From positions 62,001-126,000 of the forward strand of contig JAKLEZ010000002.1 in the NCBI GenBank assembly GCA_022711465.1: a stretch of DNA of 64,000 nucleotides, in the 5' to 3' direction. Of this stretch, positions 33,482 through 42,419 are shown piece by piece; position 1 is the first letter of the stretch, and every line of letters begins with the position of its first letter. This stretch comes from Planctomycetota bacterium. GTDB taxonomy: Bacteria; Planctomycetota; Phycisphaerae; UBA1845; PWPN01. Below the pieces are notes generated by a model. The model had not been told where the DNA came from, did no database searches, and saw only the letters and a list, made by a program, of their open reading frames with translations. Made by a program: the position numbers and the translations under genes.

Positions 33482-35128
33482 TCATCGCTTCAGGTACTTC
33501 GCTAGCACCACCACGTCCGCAAGGGCCACAATCGCAATGCCCGCCCAGATCACCGACAAGCCGACGACAAACGTGTCCGGGTTGCCGCTGAGCTGCCGCC
33601 CCATGATGTTCATGACCACAACCAGCAACCCGGGAATGAAACTGATCACGAACGCGGTCAGCATCTGCCCGCCGCGGAAGATGATCCCCAGGGCCGCGGC
33701 CAGCGCCAGAATCACCAGCGAGCTCGTACTGAACGCCAGCCGTGAGTGCACCAGACCGGTCAAGTTCTGCCGAACCGAGAAGACGTTCCTGCGATCCGCC
33801 TCGCGGGCGTCATCCACCCGGCTGCCCAGCCCCACCGACGGCAAATCCACTTTCATGCTCGCCGGCGTACTGTAGTCACCCAGCAGGGTCCGATCGTCCG
33901 GCATCGGCGGTAGCACCGCAAGCAATTCGCTCAGACCAACCCTGTCCAGATCCCACTTGCGGCGCTCAATCCTGTGTTTCGGATCGGAAGAGTCCACCAT
34001 GACCACCTTCCCGCCCAGCGTCAGCGCGGCATAAGGCGCCGTGCCACTCGATCCCCCCCGGGTGGCTTCGATCCGGCAGCTGTCCGCGTCGTAGGTGCGC
34101 TTCCCGTTCTTGTAGTACTCAACCACTTGAACCTTCGACAACTCAGGGCGGAAACTCTCGCTGTCCAAGCGAACCGCACCGGCTCGGATCTGGTAGCGAA
34201 GCCGGCCGTCACCCAGTTCGATCATCTTCTTCGGGCTCTCGATCTGCTCGCGGACATATCGGTAGAACTGCGCCTCCCGGACCAGACCCTGCAACTTGAG
34301 CATGCGACTGCGGCCGGTCGGCAGCTCGGTGGGGTGCTTCCGGTAGTACCAGAGCTGCGACAGATCCAGCCACTTGGGATTCAGCTTCATCTCCGTCCTG
34401 AGACCCACCGGCGTGAACGGCCGTTCCTCGTCCTCGAACAATTGCTCGCGACTGAGATCCAGAAGCCGAACCTTCTTCAGCGTCGCCCCCAGCGTGGCGG
34501 TCTTGCTCGCCGGATCGGTCGAGAAGTCAAACTGGGCCGCCTCGGCCGTCCCGCAACGGGTCAACTCGTCCCGCTCAAACTGAACGAACGCCGCATTCTT
34601 GATCAGAATGGTCTTGAGCTCCGGCCCGTCATCAAACAGATGGGTCTGGTCAGCATGCAGATAGTAGCCCTCGAACTTGCCGTACCCTTTGGTCTTCAGC
34701 GCCTGGTACACAACCCTCTGCATGTCCCCCTTCACAATCGAGTCCAACTGCTCGATGAACCGCGGGATCAGGTAGTTCGCGAAAGCGAACGTGAACACCC
34801 CCGTGAACAAGCTCAATCCGAGTGCCGGCAGCAGCAGCCGGATTATGTTGATGCCGCTCGCCTTGCAGGCATCGAACTCGCGGTCCGCCGCCAGCCGCCC
34901 GTACACAATCGCACAGGCAAAAAGCGCCGAGACGGGCAAGGTCAACGTCGTCGCCACCGGCAGAACCAGAGCCAGAATCTTGGCCACCTGCACCGCCTTC
35001 AACACGTCAGCCTGAATCATGTTCATGACCCCGCCGCACAGGCTGAACGTCAACGTCAACCCCACGGCGGTGAGCGCAAAGGTCTTCAGCAGCTCACGGC
35101 TAACATAACGTTGCAGGGTCAGAATCAT
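33482..35128 (-). CDS. LptF/LptG-family LPS export permease, enlarged periplasmic domain
   Basis: 548 residues, about 150-180 longer than E. coli LptF or LptG, the excess lying in the periplasmic domain (about residues 140-440). The terminal helices fit the family: RYVSRELLKTFALTAVGL, then YGRLAADREFDACKASGIN, the typical coupling motif, and three C-terminal helices (SSLVILALAAALGIIF...). It pairs with the shorter family member downstream to form the LptFG permease. The start at ATG 35128 begins at the first helix; the upstream sequence GGCGAG is a weak Shine-Dalgarno. Confidence 0.9.
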   Translation of the reverse strand: MILTLQRYVSRELLKTFALTAVGLTLTFSLCGGVMNMIQADVLKAVQVAKILALVLPVATTLTLPVSALFACAIVYGRLAADREFDACKASGINIIRLLLPALGLSLFTGVFTFAFANYLIPRFIEQLDSIVKGDMQRVVYQALKTKGYGKFEGYYLHADQTHLFDDGPELKTILIKNAAFVQFERDELTRCGTAEAAQFDFSTDPASKTATLGATLKKVRLLDLSREQLFEDEERPFTPVGLRTEMKLNPKWLDLSQLWYYRKHPTELPTGRSRMLKLQGLVREAQFYRYVREQIESPKKMIELGDGRLRYQIRAGAVRLDSESFRPELSKVQVVEYYKNGKRTYDADSCRIEATRGGSSGTAPYAALTLGGKVVMVDSSDPKHRIERRKWDLDRVGLSELLAVLPPMPDDRTLLGDYSTPASMKVDLPSVGLGSRVDDAREADRRNVFSVRQNLTGLVHSRLAFSTSSLVILALAAALGIIFRGGQMLTAFVISFIPGLLVVVMNIMGRQLSGNPDTFVVGLSVIWAGIAIVALADVVVLAKYLKR

Positions 35129-35332
35129 GCACTCGCCGCCCCAAACAATCCCCCCGTCTTCGGGCCTCAAAGCCCTCCCGCGGAGGTCAGATCAACACCG
35201 TAACTCTCGAAACCACAGCAGGTAACGGATCGCAGGCTCGCCACCGCCCACGCCGAATCTCCCCACCGTAGCCAAATCCGCTCCCCCGTCAATAGCTGGG
35301 CGCCCCCAGCACCCTTCGGGCATAATGCCAGG

Positions 35333-35773
35333 ATGAGCCGATCCGGACACCCCAGAGGCCAACTCCGCGTGGGCTCGCCCACCCAAATCGACCCCGGCGG
35401 ACCGATCCTGCCCGAATGGAACCTCCGTTGCCTCAAGTGCGGATACGACCTGACCGGCCTGCTTGCTCGACGCTGCCCGGAGTGCGGAGAATTGTTCAAG
35501 CCGCGGGAAACTTGGCAGGCCAATCGGCTCAAGCACACCGAGCCCTTCCAGATGCCTTCGAACACCGCCTGGATCGCGGTCGGCATCATCCTGCCCGTCT
35601 CCGTGTTCCTGGCCTGCACGCGACCGCTACTCCTCTTCCTGGCCCCCGTCTGGATGGCCGTCGAGTTCACCTGCGCCAGATTACAGGCCAAACCCTACTG
35701 GCCCCGCATCACCCTGGCGGCCGTCACCGCCGCAGCAGTCGCATACACCATTCTGCAACTGATCTTCCCTTGA
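35333..35773 (+). CDS. Small zinc-ribbon membrane protein
   Basis: 146 residues. A four-cysteine ribbon, CLKCGYDLTGL then CPECGELF (residues 33-55), precedes two or three membrane helices (WIAVGIILPVSVFLACT and the last 25 residues). The CxxCGYDL/CPECG pattern is very common in planctomycete, especially Phycisphaerae, small membrane proteins, none with a known function. CATAAT ends 6 nt before the ATG and only CAGG stands as a possible Shine-Dalgarno, so it may be leaderless. It is divergent from the larger LptF/G gene (204 bp between start codons). Confidence 0.82.
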   Translation: MSRSGHPRGQLRVGSPTQIDPGGPILPEWNLRCLKCGYDLTGLLARRCPECGELFKPRETWQANRLKHTEPFQMPSNTAWIAVGIILPVSVFLACTRPLLLFLAPVWMAVEFTCARLQAKPYWPRITLAAVTAAAVAYTILQLIFP

Positions 35774-35963
35774 CCACCACGCTCACCCGGCAACACCCCG
35801 GCGAGGACGCCTGCCCCACGCCCTCCTCCGCCATCGCCCCCACCCTCACCCACGCTGCAGATTCCGATCCACAACCCATGACCCACCATACCCCGCCGAT
35901 CTCAGCATCAGCCCCCCCCTGAAAGGGTGCGTTTCCCCGGTCCGTCACGTAGAATCCACGGCC

Positions 35964-37913
35964 ATGTCCGACACACCTACGCTGAGTCATACGCGCGGAC
36001 ATGAAACCGAAGCGGGCCTGTTCCACAACCGCGGCTTCATGCTCCTATGGGCGGCCTACGGCATCAGCGCCATGGGCGACCATATCTCCGAGATGGCCCT
36101 CCTCAAGAAGCTCGGAGCCCTCCAGGCAACCAACCTCACCCAACTCGAGGCCCTCATCACCTTCATGTTCATGCTCCCGTTCTTCGTCCTCGGGCCGTTC
36201 ACCGGCCTCCTGGCCGACCGATTGCCCCGCCGGGGAATCATGATCTTCGCCGATCTGGTGCGGGCCGCTCTCATGTTCAACTTCGCCTTCCTGGTCACGG
36301 CCTTCGGGCGACTGGGCGAGGCCCACGGCTTCACCGAGGTCGGGGCGTTCGTGCCCCTGCTGATCGTCGGAATCTTCGCCGCCCTCTTCTCCCCATCCCG
36401 CTCCGCCTTGCTGCCAACCCTCATCCGCCAGGACCAGCTCGTCCGGGCCAACGCCATGACCAGCGGACTGGGCGTCATCTCCACCATGATCGCCGTCCTC
36501 ATCGGCGGCTACCTGGCGGATCACTACCGGGCCGAAGTGTCCTTCCACGTGGACGCAGGCACGTTCCTCGCCAGCGCCCTCCTCCTCACCCTGATTCGAC
36601 CGCCTGCCCGCGAAATCCACCGGCATCACCCCGGCGCCGGACCCGCCGCCCTCGCCGAGATCATCCACTACGTCCGCAGCCACCACCGCGTCATCCAACT
36701 CATCGTCGTGGCCGTCGTGGTCTGGAGCTGCGGCGGCTTGGTACGCAGCACAATGCCGGCCATCGTCCGCGACGTCTTCCACCGGCCTAACTATACCGAG
36801 ATCAGCGGATTCCAGGCCCGCTTGGGACTGGGAATGCTCACCGGGGCCATCATCCTCACCATGCTCGGCGGAGCCCTCCGCAGCGAAATCGCCATCACCT
36901 GGTCACTGGCCGGAACCGCCGCCTCCATCAGCCTCCTGGCATTCAGCTGCTTCGCCCCGATCTCGGCCACAACAGCCTATCATCTCGGCGGCGCCGCGGT
37001 CATCTGCTCCGGCATCTTCGCCACCGGCGTCATGGCCAGCTACAACGCCCTCATGCAGCGTATCGTGCCCAACCGCCTGCGCGGCCGACTCTTCGGCATC
37101 ACCGATCTCGTCACCATGGCCGGACTGCTCCTCGCCACCGGCTTGTTGGGCATCCCGCGCTGGCAGAACATCGATCGCTGGGTGGGCTGGATCCTGGTCG
37201 CCGTCGCCCTGGTGGTCCTGGCAACCGCCATCGGCTCGCTCACCGTCCGCTTGCGGGCCAGCCCCTTCCACCCAAAGGTGGCATTCTGGTGGAACCTGAA
37301 CGAGTTCTACTGCAAGTGGTGGTTCCGCCTCCGCCGCATGGGCCGCTGCACCGTGCCCGCCGAGGGCCCGGTCATCGTCATCGCCAACCACACCGCATCC
37401 AACGATCCGCTCCTCCTCATCGCCAGCGTCAGCCACCGCGTCCTCGGCTTCGTCATCGCCGAAGAGTACCACAACATCCCCCTGTTCGGACGCCTCACCC
37501 ATATGATCGAATGCGTGCCGGTGAAACGCGACGGCGAAGACATCGCCGGAACCAAGGCCGCGCTCAGACACCTCAAGGCAGGAAAACCGCTCGGCGTCTT
37601 CATCCAGGGCCGCATCGTCCGACCGGGCGAACAAGTGGCTCCCAAGGAGGGCGCCGCCCTCTTCGCCCTGCGAACCGCAGCCACCGTCGTGCCCGCCTTC
37701 ATCTCCGGCACCCGGTACGACCATGGCGTGGCTATGGCCTTCTTCCGCCGCCACCACGCCCGCGTACGCTTCGGCAAACCGATCGACCTGAGCCCCTGGC
37801 TGACCGCCAAACCGGATAAGCAAACCCTCGCCGCAGTCAGCGCCCGGTTCATGCAGGCCATCCAGGAACTTGAACCCGAAAACGAAACCGGTCCCCAGAC
37901 CAAACATCGATAG
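35964..37913 (+). CDS. MFS transporter / PlsC-type acyltransferase fusion
   Basis: 649 residues. Residues 20-430 are a 12-helix MFS domain similar to LplT lysophospholipid flippases (GLLADRLPRRGIMIFAD loop, LFSPSRSALLPTLI). Residues 435-640 are a PlsC/LPLAT domain: block I IANHTASNDP (H476, D481), block II around GRLTHMIECVPVKRD, and block III FIQGRIVRPGE in place of FPEGTR, so the Glu is Gln548. The organisation recalls LplT-Aas fusions without the AMP-binding domain, suggesting uptake and re-acylation of lysophospholipids. TAGAAT ends 8 nt before the ATG with no Shine-Dalgarno, a leaderless-type start. The next gene follows after 13 bp. Confidence 0.88.
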   Translation: MSDTPTLSHTRGHETEAGLFHNRGFMLLWAAYGISAMGDHISEMALLKKLGALQATNLTQLEALITFMFMLPFFVLGPFTGLLADRLPRRGIMIFADLVRAALMFNFAFLVTAFGRLGEAHGFTEVGAFVPLLIVGIFAALFSPSRSALLPTLIRQDQLVRANAMTSGLGVISTMIAVLIGGYLADHYRAEVSFHVDAGTFLASALLLTLIRPPAREIHRHHPGAGPAALAEIIHYVRSHHRVIQLIVVAVVVWSCGGLVRSTMPAIVRDVFHRPNYTEISGFQARLGLGMLTGAIILTMLGGALRSEIAITWSLAGTAASISLLAFSCFAPISATTAYHLGGAAVICSGIFATGVMASYNALMQRIVPNRLRGRLFGITDLVTMAGLLLATGLLGIPRWQNIDRWVGWILVAVALVVLATAIGSLTVRLRASPFHPKVAFWWNLNEFYCKWWFRLRRMGRCTVPAEGPVIVIANHTASNDPLLLIASVSHRVLGFVIAEEYHNIPLFGRLTHMIECVPVKRDGEDIAGTKAALRHLKAGKPLGVFIQGRIVRPGEQVAPKEGAALFALRTAATVVPAFISGTRYDHGVAMAFFRRHHARVRFGKPIDLSPWLTAKPDKQTLAAVSARFMQAIQELEPENETGPQTKHR

Positions 37914-37926
37914 GAGAGAACCCTCC

Positions 37927-38967
37927 ATGACCAGTCGAAGACGATTCCTGTGGGCCTGCCTCAGCGGCGCGGCTTGGTCGACACTCCCCACCCGCTCCAC
38001 CACCGCCCAGTCGTTCCCGAAAAACCCCTTCGCCACCCGCGGCGTCGTCCTCGTGCCCGAGGATTTCACCCTCGCCGACTGGCCCGAACGAGCCAAAAAC
38101 GCCGGTCTGACCACCATCGCCCTCCACCATCAGCACTCGCCCCAGGCCGTGGCTCAGTGGGTCAGAACAGACCCCGGCCGCCAGGCCCTCGAACAGTGCC
38201 GTAAACTCGGGCTCGAAGTGGAGTACGAGCTCCACGCCATGAAGGAACTGCTCCCTCGCAACCTGTTCGCTAAAGAGCCCAACTGGTTCCGCATGAACGA
38301 AAAGGGCCAACGTACCCCCGACGCCAACTGCTGCACCCACGCCGGGCAGGCACTCGACATCATCGCCGAGAACGCCTTGACCATCGCCAAAACCCTTCGC
38401 CCCACGACCGGCCGGTATTTCTACTGGGGCGACGACGGCCTGCCCTGGTGCCTTTGCCCACGCTGCAGGGAACTCTCGCCCGCCGACCAGGCGGTCGTGG
38501 TCGAAAACCGGATCTGCAAGGCACTCAGAACCGTCAACCCCAAAGCCCAACTCGCTCACCTGGCCTATGACAACACCCTCACACCACCAACGAAAATCAG
38601 ACCCGACCAGGGGCTCTTTCTGGAGTACGCTCCAATCCACCGACGATACGACATCCCCTACGAGAAACAGGACCTCAGCCAAGCCGACGGGCTGCCCGCC
38701 CTCGACGCGAACCTCAAAGTGTTCCCCAAGGATACCGCCCAGGTGCTGGAGTACTGGCTCGACGTGTCCCTGTTCTCAAAATGGAAAAGACCCGCCGTCA
38801 GACTGCCCTGGAGGCGAGAGGTGTTCGCCGCCGACCTCGCCACCTACCGCAAACGCGGCATCCGACACGTCACCACCTTCGCGGTCTGGATCGACGCGGA
38901 CTACCTCCGGCAGTTCGGTAACCCCGACTTCATCGCCGAATACGGGCAAGGGCTGACGGCCATATGA
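37927..38967 (+). CDS. Tat-exported TIM-barrel-like protein, function unknown
   Basis: 346 residues with a twin-arginine-type leader (MTSRRRFLWACLSGAAW). The mature part has barrel-like strand/helix alternation (TTIALHHQHSP, then YFYWGDDGLPWCLCPRC), with a CLCPRC loop reminiscent of the CDCFCP loop in the protein at 2754-3998 and of DUF4838-type glycosidase-like proteins. No catalytic residues can be assigned; carbohydrate processing is an inference. A strong AGGAGAG Shine-Dalgarno fixes the ATG. It begins 13 bp after the MFS-acyltransferase stop and is likely co-transcribed. Downstream, 38968-39167 holds no visible terminator. Confidence 0.78.
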   Translation: MTSRRRFLWACLSGAAWSTLPTRSTTAQSFPKNPFATRGVVLVPEDFTLADWPERAKNAGLTTIALHHQHSPQAVAQWVRTDPGRQALEQCRKLGLEVEYELHAMKELLPRNLFAKEPNWFRMNEKGQRTPDANCCTHAGQALDIIAENALTIAKTLRPTTGRYFYWGDDGLPWCLCPRCRELSPADQAVVVENRICKALRTVNPKAQLAHLAYDNTLTPPTKIRPDQGLFLEYAPIHRRYDIPYEKQDLSQADGLPALDANLKVFPKDTAQVLEYWLDVSLFSKWKRPAVRLPWRREVFAADLATYRKRGIRHVTTFAVWIDADYLRQFGNPDFIAEYGQGLTAI

Positions 38968-39167
38968 CCCTCCAGGCAGGCGACGCGGGAAAACCAGCCC
39001 CCAACACCAAGCCCCACCTCGGAACAGCTCCCCCGGCGGTCACGTCGACTGCGTCAAGTCAGGGCCCGGCTCCAAATCGTCCAGGACCCACCTCGCCCGT
39101 CAGCCTGTCTCAGAGCCCTCCGCGGTGAAGACGATCGGCAGCCACAGATGGCGAGAATCCGATAGGC

Positions 39168-40235
39168 TCATTGCACCCCTCCCACCCCTCGCTCGCCCTT
39201 CCCCAAGGCGGCCACCAGAGCATCGTACTGCTTGCGGGTGATGGGCAGCATCGAGCCGTGCCGAACCCCCGTTGGCATCACGTACTTGTTCCAGTCCCGA
39301 TGACGCGTGCCGCCCGCCGCCTGAAACCACGGCCCTTCCAGCCGCCCGCCGACCGAGAGACCGTACGCCACGCCGGGGTACTGCTCGTAGTACAGATACC
39401 ACGCCTTGCCGTCAGGCGAGGGAATCACCGTCGGAGCCTCCCGAAAGCCCGGACTCACAGGCGGCCCCGGCGCCGAGTACGGGCCCAGCAGGCTCGGCGA
39501 ACAGCAGATCCGGATCGTCTTGCCCGTCGTCCATTCCAGCGTCGGATATCGCTCGTCCTTGAAGATCGCGTAGTAGCGGCCGGCCTCGCGCCGGACAATC
39601 GTGTCAATCGTGGCCATGTCCCACGAGAACAGCTTCCGGGGCGGATCCGAAAACACCTTCAGATCCTTCGAGGTCACACAGAGCGTCCGCTGGCTGGCCC
39701 AGTAGGGCTCGGGCAGCTCCGTCTGGCCCATGTCGTGGGGCGTGTGCCAGGTGAGCAGATACTCCGCCCCCGCTTCATCAAAGAATACCTTCGGCGCCCC
39801 GATCCGAGGTATCGCCCGAGCGTAATCCGGCACCTTCCGCAGGTCCGGAACATAGTCGCTGTGCCGCTTCCAGGCGATCAGATCATCCGACACCCAGAAG
39901 TTGATGTCCGGCCGGTCGTCGCCGCGGTTCCCTACCAGGTAGTACCGACCATCGTGCCCTCGGCAGATATCGGCATGCCCGCGGTACGCGTCGAAAACAC
40001 GCTTGCCGCCGTTCAGCATCTCCCAGTGCAGACCGTCCAGGCTGACACTGTAGTGCAGCCGCCAGTAGTCGCCGTCCATCATGTGGGCAAAGAGATAGGC
40101 CTCATGCCGGGCTCTCTCGTCGCCCTTCACCTGACCGGGCGGATCGGGCATCTGCGCCGCCAGGAAACTGCTGCACACAAGCCCCGCAACCGCGGAAGCC
40201 AATCCTCGCACGTGGCCAATAGCGCGGGTTCGCAT
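39168..40235 (-). CDS. Exported GH43/GH32-like five-bladed beta-propeller protein
   Basis: 355 residues with a Sec signal (about residues 1-27, ending SSFLAAQ). The repeating W/Y-rich strands (LHYSVSLDGLHWEM, INFWVSDDLIAWKRH, YLLTWHTPHD, CCSPSLLGPYS) are those of a five-bladed propeller glycosidase (clan GH-F/GH-J or GH43-like 'arabinanase/levansucrase' superfamily). The three catalytic carboxylates cannot be assigned with certainty; FREAPTVI contains a candidate Glu like the E-A/G-P motif of GH43 and GH130. The substrate is probably an alpha-L-arabinoside, a xyloside or a mannoside. CAGGAAC lies upstream of the ATG. It sits 73 bp after the M55 peptidase gene on the same strand. Confidence 0.8.
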   Translation of the reverse strand: MRTRAIGHVRGLASAVAGLVCSSFLAAQMPDPPGQVKGDERARHEAYLFAHMMDGDYWRLHYSVSLDGLHWEMLNGGKRVFDAYRGHADICRGHDGRYYLVGNRGDDRPDINFWVSDDLIAWKRHSDYVPDLRKVPDYARAIPRIGAPKVFFDEAGAEYLLTWHTPHDMGQTELPEPYWASQRTLCVTSKDLKVFSDPPRKLFSWDMATIDTIVRREAGRYYAIFKDERYPTLEWTTGKTIRICCSPSLLGPYSAPGPPVSPGFREAPTVIPSPDGKAWYLYYEQYPGVAYGLSVGGRLEGPWFQAAGGTRHRDWNKYVMPTGVRHGSMLPITRKQYDALVAALGKGERGVGGVQ

Positions 40236-40308
40236 GACCGTTCCTGATCGGACCGCCGACCACCGCCACCGGTCCACAACACCCAGAGCCTGCCGCCACG
40301 CGGCGGTC

Positions 40309-41172
40309 TCAGAAGTCCAACAACTTCAAGACGTCCTCGATCACACCTTCCTTCGTGGTCAACTTCCCCGGGCCCGGAGCAGCCCCCGGCGACCCCGGCT
40401 TGGCCGGCTGCAGGTACTGCTTCTTGGCTTGGATCGGCGTGGCCAGTCGGTAGGGCTTGCATCGCGGAATGGCCGCCACCCCACGCTTGGCACCTTCGTA
40501 CAGGGCTTGCCGGGTCTCCGCGAACGGATACAGAACCGCCGCCTCGCGACTCAGTCCCCGCTTGACCGCCACCGTAGCACAGCTGTCTCCAAAGAAACGC
40601 CGGGCTTCCCGGCAGGTGGCCTCGTCACCGGTCACCAGAATCGTCGGCACGCCATAGTGCCCGGCGATGGCCGCGCACTGAACCAGTTCGCCGCATTCCA
40701 CCCCGTTGTACCAGTAGCGATTCTCGCCACGCGACGACTGGGTGTGATGCAGCACCGCGTCCGGTGTGCCCATCATCGCGTGTGCCCCCAACTGAACCAG
40801 CCCCCGAACCTCCCTGTCCAGTCCCCAGTGCCTGTCCGGCCGAGGCAGACCGGTGATGTACTTCGCGCCCGGCTCCATCAGATGCGGAACAAACGCCTGG
40901 CTCCCGTGCCCGTCAAGAACAACAATCTCCGTCGCACCCGCGTCCCGCAACCCGCGGACCACCGCCGCAATGTCACCCATCAGGTACTCCTTCGCCTGCT
41001 CGTACAGCGGGTCGGTCACCTCCCGCGTCTGGGCAAACTTGTAGACCCCGCTGGCACCCTCCAGGTCGGTGATGATGTAGATCTTCAGCCCCGCCCCCCT
41101 CTGCCCGATACCCGCACAACCGACCAGCCCGGCCAGAAGCCAGCCCGCCACGAACCATCGGGTCAACAGCAT
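40309..41172 (-). CDS. M55-family D-aminopeptidase (DppA-like), lipoprotein
   Basis: 287 residues. A lipoprotein signal (LLAGLVGC, Cys about residue 19) exports a DppA-type M55 domain. The zinc-ligand pattern known from Bacillus DppA is recognisable: IITDLEGASGV (Asp and Glu), VLDGHGSQ (His), QLGAHAMMG (His) and the NGVECGEL element near the active site. DppA hydrolyses D-Ala-containing dipeptides, a peptidoglycan-recycling role; here it would act outside the inner membrane, unlike the cytoplasmic Bacillus enzyme. A strong GGGAGGTG Shine-Dalgarno supports the start. It is divergent from the glycerophosphodiesterase gene (159 bp). Confidence 0.88.
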   Translation of the reverse strand: MLLTRWFVAGWLLAGLVGCAGIGQRGAGLKIYIITDLEGASGVYKFAQTREVTDPLYEQAKEYLMGDIAAVVRGLRDAGATEIVVLDGHGSQAFVPHLMEPGAKYITGLPRPDRHWGLDREVRGLVQLGAHAMMGTPDAVLHHTQSSRGENRYWYNGVECGELVQCAAIAGHYGVPTILVTGDEATCREARRFFGDSCATVAVKRGLSREAAVLYPFAETRQALYEGAKRGVAAIPRCKPYRLATPIQAKKQYLQPAKPGSPGAAPGPGKLTTKEGVIEDVLKLLDF

Positions 41173-41294
41173 GTGCCCACCTCCCTGCAAGACTCCCCCC
41201 CAAGCCCGGAAGGAAGCTCGCTCCCCAAACCCATCATCCGCCAACAACACCTGCACCCTGCCTAACCGCTCAACGAGGACAAATCAAGACCGCC

Positions 41295-41324
41295 TTGAAC
41301 TGTGTGCACCGGTCGCGTTACCAT
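41295..41324 (+). promoter_or_regulatory. Possible promoter of the glycerophosphodiesterase gene
   Basis: TTGAAC (41295-41300), 18 nt, TACCAT (41319-41324), ending 7 nt before the ATG at 41332. There is no Shine-Dalgarno, so this is compatible with a leaderless transcript. Each box matches the consensus at only 4 of 6 positions. Confidence 0.3.
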
Positions 41325-41331
41325 ACGCCCC

Positions 41332-42171
41332 ATGAAACCAGCCAAACGATCCTGCCATATCGTGCTCTTGTCCCTCTGCTCCTGCTGTGCCTGCAACGCC
41401 GCACCGCGGATCACCGTCATCGCCCACCGCGGTGACTCCAAGGTGGCCCCGGAAAACACCCTCTCGGCATTTCGCAGCGCCATCGCCGCCAAGGCCGACT
41501 ACGTCGAGCTGGACGCCCAACCCTCGGCCGATGGAACACTCTACTGCCTCCACGACAGCACCCTCGACCGGACGACCGACGCCGTGAAGCTGTTCGGCCG
41601 GAAGAAAGTGCCCCTCAAGGAGACCCCCGACAAGGACCTGGCAAGGCTCGATGCCGGCCGCTGGTTCAACGAGAAGTACACCGGCGAACGACTGCCCACC
41701 TTGGCCGCCGCCTTGGACGCAATCCAGCCAAAATCCAAAACGCTCCTGGAACGTAAGGCCGGAACCGCCCAGTCCTACGCCAAAATCCTCAAAGAGAAAA
41801 ACATGATCGATAAGCTGATCGTGCAGGCTTTCGATTGGAAGTTCCTGGAGGATCTGCATAAGCTCGAACCCACCCAGACCCTCGGCGCTCTGGGCGAAAA
41901 GGCAATGGACGACAAGAAGTGGGCCCAGCTGGAAGCCTCCGGGGCCAAGCTGGTCGGCTGGCAGTACAAGGACCTCACTGCCGACATGGTCAAGGAATTC
42001 CACAAACGCGGCTACAAGGTCTTCGCCTGGACCGTCGACGAACCCGCCGATTGGCAGAGGCTCGTCGACTGGGGCGTCGAGGGCATTATCACCAACCGGC
42101 CTGGACCACTGAATAAGATGCTGCACAAGGCCAGCCTCTTCAAGCCAATATCCTGGCAAACCAAGTCCTGA
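41332..42171 (+). CDS. Exported glycerophosphodiester phosphodiesterase
   Basis: 279 residues. A short Cys-rich signal (HIVLLSLCSCCACNAA) precedes a complete GDPD domain: IAHRGDSKVAPENTL (catalytic His), YVELDAQPSADG (metal-binding Glu and Asp), LHDSTLDRTTD (second His) and the C-terminal WTVDEPADWQRLVDWGVEG before IITNRP. GDPDs hydrolyse glycerophosphodiesters to glycerol-3-phosphate and an alcohol, salvaging headgroups of degraded phospholipids. The CxCC cluster might permit lipidation but is not a clean lipobox. The predicted start is leaderless-like. A GC hairpin lies 45 nt beyond the stop. Confidence 0.92.
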   Translation: MKPAKRSCHIVLLSLCSCCACNAAPRITVIAHRGDSKVAPENTLSAFRSAIAAKADYVELDAQPSADGTLYCLHDSTLDRTTDAVKLFGRKKVPLKETPDKDLARLDAGRWFNEKYTGERLPTLAAALDAIQPKSKTLLERKAGTAQSYAKILKEKNMIDKLIVQAFDWKFLEDLHKLEPTQTLGALGEKAMDDKKWAQLEASGAKLVGWQYKDLTADMVKEFHKRGYKVFAWTVDEPADWQRLVDWGVEGIITNRPGPLNKMLHKASLFKPISWQTKS

Positions 42172-42215
42172 ACGGCACCCGCCTGCCCCGGCCAAGTACG
42201 AGGAACCGAAACACC

Positions 42216-42237
42216 CGGGCCCCCAAGCCAGGGCCCG
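42216..42237 (+). terminator. GC-rich hairpin downstream of the glycerophosphodiesterase gene
   Basis: CGGGCCC, an 8-nt loop, GGGCCCG: a perfect 7-bp stem 45 nt after the stop codon. No T-run follows, so it is a weak intrinsic-terminator candidate; it may act as an RNA-stabilising end. Confidence 0.35.
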
Positions 42238-42419
42238 CCCCCTTCCGCCAGCCGCGAAAAACCCCTCGCTACCCGAGCCTCCGTCAGCCAGGACGCGAAC
42301 CCAACAGCTACCTCGGACTGGACGCACGGCCGGCGGCGCGGACAATAGCACCGACCCGGCGGTCGGGTCAGAGGCGAGTGGTTGCCCACGCAAATGAACG
42401 CAATCGACAGGAGATCCGT

